Translations under genes and position numbers: made by a program
The notes under the pieces: model-generated
Database searches by the model: none
Told to the model about the DNA's origin: nothing
What the model saw: the letters and a program-made list of their open reading frames with translations, nothing else
Shown here: positions 60,286 to 64,000 of the stretch, in pieces
Layout of the letters: the number at the start of each line of letters is the position of its first letter
How positions within the stretch are numbered: position 1 is the first letter of the stretch
NCBI GenBank assembly: GCA_900541885.1
Contig: UQKW01000006.1
Location: 1-64,000 of the forward strand
Reading direction: 5' to 3'
From: an uncultured Collinsella sp.
GTDB lineage: Bacteria > Actinomycetota > Coriobacteriia > Coriobacteriales > Coriobacteriaceae
Length of the DNA stretch: 64,000 nucleotides

Positions 60286-61518
60286 CTAGAGCCCCGCCTT
60301 TCGATTCGAATACTGCGTCCTGCACGACGGAGAACAGAACTCGCGCCTCTTCCCCCTGGTTTTGACCAAAATGCCGTTTCCGCAATTTTTGCACGTCGTG
60401 GGGACACAGCCGTATCGGTAGAAGATAGCCCCGAACATCGCCGCCGCCGTCGAGTGGAAATGGTATCTGGGCACCGGCACATCATCGAAGATCGAAGGCC
60501 CGCCTACAGACCACCCAAGTTGATCGCCGTCCTTCGTCGTCAACCCGGCCAGCATTTTGGCAACGGACTCCACGAAGGCAATGGCCTCGTCTCTCTGGGT
60601 ACCCCCGTCATCGATACCGAGATACAGCTGGGTCTTCTCGACCTCCGGCTTCCAGCCGATGTCGAAAAACGGCGCGCCCTCGCCGGTCTTTATCTGCGCG
60701 GTTATCAAAACCGCGTTGGGAACCGATCCGAAAAGAACCTTACTCTTTCTCGGCCTAAGATCGAGGATGCGCGTCTCAAGCGGATTAATGACCATATAGG
60801 AAAAGACGTTCTTGAACCACTTGGTCGAGTAGTTGAGAGTCATATCGAAGGAGGAATTGTGCTGGAATGGCAGGACGTAATAGGAATCCTTGAGCTCCCC
60901 AGCAATCCACCAGCGACGTTTCTTTTCGAAACGCTTGAACCCGCTTTTCTCAAGGACGTTCTCATGCCCCGACATGATGTTTGCGATCAACCTGAGCAGA
61001 ACCGAACCGAGATTTCGGCATAGGACGACGTCCCTCAAGGGTTCAATCACAACGACGCAGTCGGGATCTTCTTCCTGCCATTTCTTCAACTCGTCAAGAC
61101 CGTTGGACTCAATAAGTCCATGACGATTGAGGTCGCGAGCAATGGAGGCCTGAGAGGGATAGAGTGACGAAGCGCTGCCCGTCGTAGACATCCCCTCAAG
61201 GCACAGCTGGAGATAGAGAAAATCTTCGTCACAACGCGTGAAACCACGCTCGCCGCCGACGGACTCCTCCACGACCTCGATGGCCTCGTCGATAGACAAC
61301 CGCCTATTCTCCTCTTTATAGATGCTGCGGTCGATGAGGGGACCAGACTCCGAAATGGCCGTGACGAGCTCGTCGAGAGTGCCCCAGCGCATGAGACGCT
61401 CCGCAAGTTCGAAGTCCATTGGAGCCGACTTCTCCGCCGCCTCAACCCCACGAACCACCTCGACCAGGGAGTGGAATCCGGTGCTTCGGTTCCTCGCGAT
61501 GAATACTTTTCTAGCCAT
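60286..61518 (-). CDS. Unknown protein with C-terminal zinc-ribbon-like motif
   Basis: A 410-residue protein with no recognised N-terminal domain. The last ~40 residues hold CKNCGN...FCSPSCRTQYSNRK, a Cys4 arrangement (CxxC-x15-CxxxC) resembling CGNR or FCS-type zinc fingers. The centre has strands such as VPNAVLITAQIKTGEGAPFFD and a long acidic N-terminal helical region. It is encoded in a mobile element and heads the transcript that includes the integrase. A nucleic-acid-binding or regulatory role is possible. No ribosome binding site is obvious. Confidence 0.6.
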   Translation of the reverse strand: MARKVFIARNRSTGFHSLVEVVRGVEAAEKSAPMDFELAERLMRWGTLDELVTAISESGPLIDRSIYKEENRRLSIDEAIEVVEESVGGERGFTRCDEDFLYLQLCLEGMSTTGSASSLYPSQASIARDLNRHGLIESNGLDELKKWQEEDPDCVVVIEPLRDVVLCRNLGSVLLRLIANIMSGHENVLEKSGFKRFEKKRRWWIAGELKDSYYVLPFQHNSSFDMTLNYSTKWFKNVFSYMVINPLETRILDLRPRKSKVLFGSVPNAVLITAQIKTGEGAPFFDIGWKPEVEKTQLYLGIDDGGTQRDEAIAFVESVAKMLAGLTTKDGDQLGWSVGGPSIFDDVPVPRYHFHSTAAAMFGAIFYRYGCVPTTCKNCGNGILVKTRGKRREFCSPSCRTQYSNRKAGL

Positions 61519-61537
61519 TACTTAATCAACTTTCTAA

Positions 61538-61549
61538 ATAAAGCTTTAT
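61538..61549. promoter_or_regulatory. 12 bp palindrome in the divergent control region
   Basis: ATAAAGCTTTAT is a perfect palindrome 20 bases upstream of the zinc-ribbon gene, in an AT-rich region between the divergent integrase-side and excisionase-side genes. It may be a regulator site or overlap the minus-strand promoter. Confidence 0.35.
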
Positions 61550-61613
61550 AGCGATGTTGGTTTCAACTTTAGCCTTTATCTATGTCTCATTTCAATTTGG
61601 TTTTTATTTTTCT

Positions 61614-61641
61614 TTGTTTCTCTTTGTTAAGAGTGTACAAT
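61614..61641 (+). promoter_or_regulatory. Promoter of the excisionase-like gene
   Basis: TTGTTT (61614-61619) and TACAAT (61636-61641) are separated by 16 bases and lie 29 bases upstream of the ATG at 61670, with GAGGAGG in between. It is a good sigma-70-type match. Confidence 0.6.
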
Positions 61642-61669
61642 GGAATTAACGATAAGAGAGGAGGTATAT

Positions 61670-61867
61670 ATGGACAAGCTCCTGTCTCTCGCTGAGGCCA
61701 GCGAGATTATGAATGTGAGCTATTCCAAGGCTCAAAAGCTCGCCAAGGCCGGTGAGCTTCCGTTTCGTAAGCTCGGAAAGACGTGGTACATCGCCCGCTC
61801 CGCGCTCTACCGCGAGCTTGGGCTCAAGGAGCCCGACGACCGAAAGGAGATGGCCGGCGTTGGCTAG
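61670..61867 (+). CDS. Excisionase-like helix-turn-helix protein
   Basis: A 65-residue DNA-binding protein of the MerR/excisionase winged-helix type (SLAEASEIMNVSYSKAQKLA, then PFRKLGKTWYIARSALYREL). GAGGAGGTATAT fixes the ATG at 61670. In integrative elements such proteins direct excision or regulate the integrase. It begins the plus-strand operon that continues to the mobilization gene. Confidence 0.82.
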   Translation: MDKLLSLAEASEIMNVSYSKAQKLAKAGELPFRKLGKTWYIARSALYRELGLKEPDDRKEMAGVG

Positions 61868-62021
61868 CCTGAAAAAGAAAAACGGGTGCCCTCCCGGCAA
61901 GAAGAAGCACCCGTCCGCGGTCCACAAACCGCATGGTTCATATTACATGCTCCATGCGGCCCATATCTACAAGGAGCACAAATGGACTACTCTGCCTACT
62001 TTGCGCACACTGAGCGCGTAG
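61860..62021 (+). CDS. Possible small basic protein
   Basis: A 53-codon frame starting with TTG, overlapping the excisionase stop and the next gene start. The product would be Lys/His-rich (ASLKKKNGCPPGKKKHPSAV at its start). GAAAGGAGA lies about ten bases upstream. The dense overlaps suit a compact mobile element operon, but coding is uncertain. Confidence 0.35.
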   Translation: MASLKKKNGCPPGKKKHPSAVHKPHGSYYMLHAAHIYKEHKWTTLPTLRTLSA

Positions 62022-62191
62022 CGCACGCGCTGGAGGCCCACGGCCTCCCGCGCAACCCTACTGACGAGGACGTCCTCGTCTTCGCTATCGGGCAGGCCGA
62101 TCGCATCGACGCGCTCTGCGCCGCCCTCGGAGTCGAAATCGTCACTGACTATCGTGGCCTCTATCGTGTTATCCGCGCGGAGGCGGTCTAG
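61982..62191 (+). CDS. Small unknown protein
   Basis: A 69-residue protein (MDYSAYFAHTERVAHALEAH start) with an AAGGAGCAC site before the ATG at 61982. Probably helical and soluble. It ends two bases before the RepA-like ATPase gene, indicating an operon. No function can be assigned. Confidence 0.6.
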   Translation: MDYSAYFAHTERVAHALEAHGLPRNPTDEDVLVFAIGQADRIDALCAALGVEIVTDYRGLYRVIRAEAV

Positions 62192-62192
62192 A

Positions 62193-63176
62193 ATGCCCGG
62201 CGACCTTGAGGTCCGTTCCGCGCAGGACCTCCTCGACAGCCCGCTCGCAAGCGTCACCTGGCTTGTCGAAGAACTCATTCCCACCGGCCTTGTAGTTCTC
62301 GCGGGCACCCCGAAGGTCGGAAAGAGCTGGTTCAGTCTAGGGCTCAGCGTCAGCGTCAGCACCGGCCAGCCGTTCCTCGAACACGCCACGGAGCGCTCCG
62401 GAGTACTCTACCTCTGTCTCGAAGACACGTACGCGCGTATCCAGAACCGCTTGTTCCATATTGTCGATGTCGCCAACGACGACCTCCAGTTCGCAATCAT
62501 GGCGGACAGGCTCAACAGCGGCCTCATCCTTCAATTGGAGCGCTACGTTTCCTCCCATCCGACGACCAGGCTCATCATCGTGGACACCCTACAGAAAGTC
62601 CGCGTCGCCGTCGGTGACAGCGTCTACGCATCCGATTACCAAGATGTTGGTTTGTTCAAGGCGTTCGCGGACAAACACAGTTTGTGCGTCCTGCTCGTAC
62701 ACCATACCCGGAAGATGGGTGACGAGGCGAACGTCTTCAACACAATCAGCGGCTCGAACGGCATCCTTGGCGCAGCGGACGAATGTCTCCTGCTCGCGAA
62801 GGACGCCATGTTTGACGGTAAGGCCACACTTTCCGTCACGGGCCGCGATGTCGATCTAGCGGAATATAAGCTCTCGTTCATCGACTGCCGCTGGCAACTT
62901 ATCGAGCAGACTAGCCGTGAGGAACTGCGCGAGCGCGAGGTTCCAGCATGCGTGCTTACCGTCCTCGACTTCATGGCTGCGCGGCCCGGGGCATGGGAGG
63001 GCACCGCGACACAGCTCATCGCGGACGCGGCACTCGCCGATGCCACTCCCGCCGTCCTCGCGAAGCGGCTCAACGAGCACCGCGCATTCCTCGCCGAGCG
63101 AGGAGTCGAGTACGGGTTCCACCGCACCGCGACAGCGCGGCTAATCACCCTCGCACACATTCTCGCCAGCGACTAA
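62193..63176 (+). CDS. RepA/RecA-like AAA ATPase
   Basis: A 327-residue ATPase of the RepA/RSF1010 hexameric helicase group: Walker A in AGTPKVGKSWFS (~37-47), Walker B RLIIVDTLQKV (~127), and a sensor-like LLVHHTRKMG (~168). A C-terminal helical domain (~240-327) follows. GGAGG lies nine bases upstream of the ATG. In plasmids and integrative elements such proteins act in replication of the excised form. A neighbouring primase or RepC is not visible. Confidence 0.8.
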   Translation: MPGDLEVRSAQDLLDSPLASVTWLVEELIPTGLVVLAGTPKVGKSWFSLGLSVSVSTGQPFLEHATERSGVLYLCLEDTYARIQNRLFHIVDVANDDLQFAIMADRLNSGLILQLERYVSSHPTTRLIIVDTLQKVRVAVGDSVYASDYQDVGLFKAFADKHSLCVLLVHHTRKMGDEANVFNTISGSNGILGAADECLLLAKDAMFDGKATLSVTGRDVDLAEYKLSFIDCRWQLIEQTSREELREREVPACVLTVLDFMAARPGAWEGTATQLIADAALADATPAVLAKRLNEHRAFLAERGVEYGFHRTATARLITLAHILASD

Positions 63177-63182
63177 TCGACC

Positions 63183-63210
63183 GGCGGGGCCAGCCACACC
63201 CGGCCCCGCC
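63183..63210 (+). terminator. Hairpin after the RepA-like gene
   Basis: GGCGGGGCC and GGCCCCGCC form a 9 bp stem a few bases past the stop codon. No T tract follows, so it may attenuate rather than terminate. Confidence 0.5.
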
Positions 63211-63231
63211 GCACCATCGAAAGGATCTGTT

Positions 63232-63678
63232 ATGGAATTCAAATCCCTGAAACTGTCGGACGGTCGATTCGAGATTGCCCCGAAGTTCACCATCGAGCTC
63301 AACCCCGAAGCAGCCGAAAAGCGAAAGCATGCCTTCTTCGCCTGGCCTTTCGCACCGTCGGCCTACCCCGACATCCCCTCGATCGATGCGATCGTCCAGG
63401 AGGAGATCCCCGGCACACTCTTCGCCTACTATTGCGACGAGCCCGACCTCCCCATCGTCACCTATCGTGGGATCCCCGTGACGCGCGGGGACTACGATCG
63501 CCTTGAAAGCGCCTATCTCGATCTCATGGCCCTCATGTTCGAAGCCCGTTCCCGCACACCCTTTGCCGACACCCCGTTTGCGTTCGCCTTCATGCTTTGC
63601 GACAGCATGGGAGGCGACCGCCGAGTGGGCGTGTCCCATGTGTTCGTTCCCACTGGCGCGGCGGGGCGCAATGAGTAG
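63232..63678 (+). CDS. Unknown protein of the mobile element
   Basis: A 148-residue soluble protein with no recognised domain; it contains an aromatic/proline-rich stretch (FFAWPFAPSAYPDIPSID) and an acidic centre. GAAAGGATC precedes the ATG. Its end overlaps the mobC-like gene by eight bases, so it is probably translated together with mobilization functions. Confidence 0.6.
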   Translation: MEFKSLKLSDGRFEIAPKFTIELNPEAAEKRKHAFFAWPFAPSAYPDIPSIDAIVQEEIPGTLFAYYCDEPDLPIVTYRGIPVTRGDYDRLESAYLDLMALMFEARSRTPFADTPFAFAFMLCDSMGGDRRVGVSHVFVPTGAAGRNE

Positions 63679-64000
63679 CCCGCAAAGGTCGGGGCGCATC
63701 TACGTCAGAGTCACCTCGCAGGAGCGCGCCGCCATCGCGCGGCGTGCCAATGCGGCTGGCTTGAGCATGAGCGAGTACCTTCGCCGACGCTCGCTCGTCG
63801 ACGGCGACCGACCCATAATCGCCACCGACCCCGAGACGCTGAAACTCCTGTATCGAGATTTCAGACTTGCTGCGTCGAACCTTAACCAGTTGACGCGCGA
63901 GGTCCATATCACCCACGACCCCGGTCGGATCGCCCCGTTCCTCGATGCCGCGCTCATAAAGGTCGGAGACGCAGCCGACGCCGTCTCGGACTTCCTGACT
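63671..64000 (+). CDS. MobC-like relaxosome protein (cut by window end)
   Basis: The first 110 residues are visible. An N-terminal ribbon-helix-helix-like segment (IYVRVTSQERAAIARRANAA, then LSMSEYLRRRSL) is followed by a helical part with NLNQLTREVH, the pattern of MobC/plasmid mobilization relaxosome proteins, which help the relaxase open oriT. A relaxase gene is expected just downstream, outside the window. Confidence 0.78.
   Translation, partial: MSSPQRSGRIYVRVTSQERAAIARRANAAGLSMSEYLRRRSLVDGDRPIIATDPETLKLLYRDFRLAASNLNQLTREVHITHDPGRIAPFLDAALIKVGDAADAVSDFLT

Larger units (their letters stand above)
58442..64000. mobile_element. Integrative (probably mobilizable) element in tRNA-Met, left part
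   Basis: The stretch from the split tRNA to the window end carries a tyrosine integrase next to the att site, an excisionase-like HTH protein, a RepA-like ATPase, a MobC-like relaxosome protein and small unknown genes. This is the set found in integrative mobilizable elements. The right end, relaxase and second att site are not in the window, so size is unknown. Confidence 0.8.

Overview
The window looks like chromosomal DNA from a gut coriobacterium, most likely Collinsella or a close relative (Coriobacteriia, Actinomycetota). The reasons are a GC-rich sequence with frequent GTG/TTG starts, a leaderless-looking histidine kinase gene, a group 4 Ech-type [NiFe] hydrogenase, several beta-glucoside PTS/antiterminator units, a split transketolase, a large LPXTG pilin-like adhesin, and many intergenic palindromes. 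The genus is inferred from this gene content and was not tested by any search.

Left third (1-21.3 kb) is mainly carbohydrate uptake and catabolism. After an AAA+ ATPase come two PTS circuits. The first (5.6-1.4 kb, minus) is antiterminator, IIBC, alpha/beta hydrolase and DUF4867. The second (16.7-12.8 kb, minus) is antiterminator, IIBC and a GH1 6-phospho-beta-glucosidase. Each antiterminator gene is preceded by a leader terminator, as expected for BglG/LicT control. Between them lie luxS and a cassette of LacI regulator, fucose/arabinose-isomerase-like enzyme, two-subunit transketolase and a glycerol-kinase-like FGGY kinase with an altered substrate pocket. Nucleoside hydrolase plus ribokinase and an OatA-like acyltransferase complete the block.

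Middle (21.3-42.5 kb) is envelope and ion handling. It holds an NRAMP-family transporter with a changed metal site paired with a divergent MgtE-like CBS protein, a NodB-like protein lacking catalytic residues, PRC-barrel and YtxH proteins, a stand-alone protein resembling the N domain of cyanophycin synthetase, CorC/HlyC-like and hemolysin III-like membrane proteins, a DUF362 ferredoxin, an FtsX-type ABC exporter, and an ABC-2 exporter divergent from a LiaRS/NarL-type two-component system.

43.1-57.9 kb holds a 1959-residue VWA adhesin with nine pilin-like repeats and an LPTTG anchor, the ech hydrogenase operon in the order AB-C-D-E-F with echA and echB fused in one reading frame, a lone transposase-type HTH gene, and an Old Yellow Enzyme-type flavoprotein.

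From 58.4 kb to the right edge is an integrative element that has split a tRNA-Met(CAU) gene. Only the 3' half of the tRNA remains, beside a tyrosine integrase, an excisionase-like HTH protein, a RepA-like ATPase and a MobC-like relaxosome protein cut off by the window end. The set suggests an integrative mobilizable element.

Intergenic space is unusually structured. There is a ~56 bp palindromic repeat in five copies at two distant loci, two ~150-160 bp nested palindromes with a shared core but different arms, a 230 bp element with ~32 bp terminal inverted repeats, and several perfect hairpins. No rRNA genes, intact tRNA or CRISPR arrays were seen.
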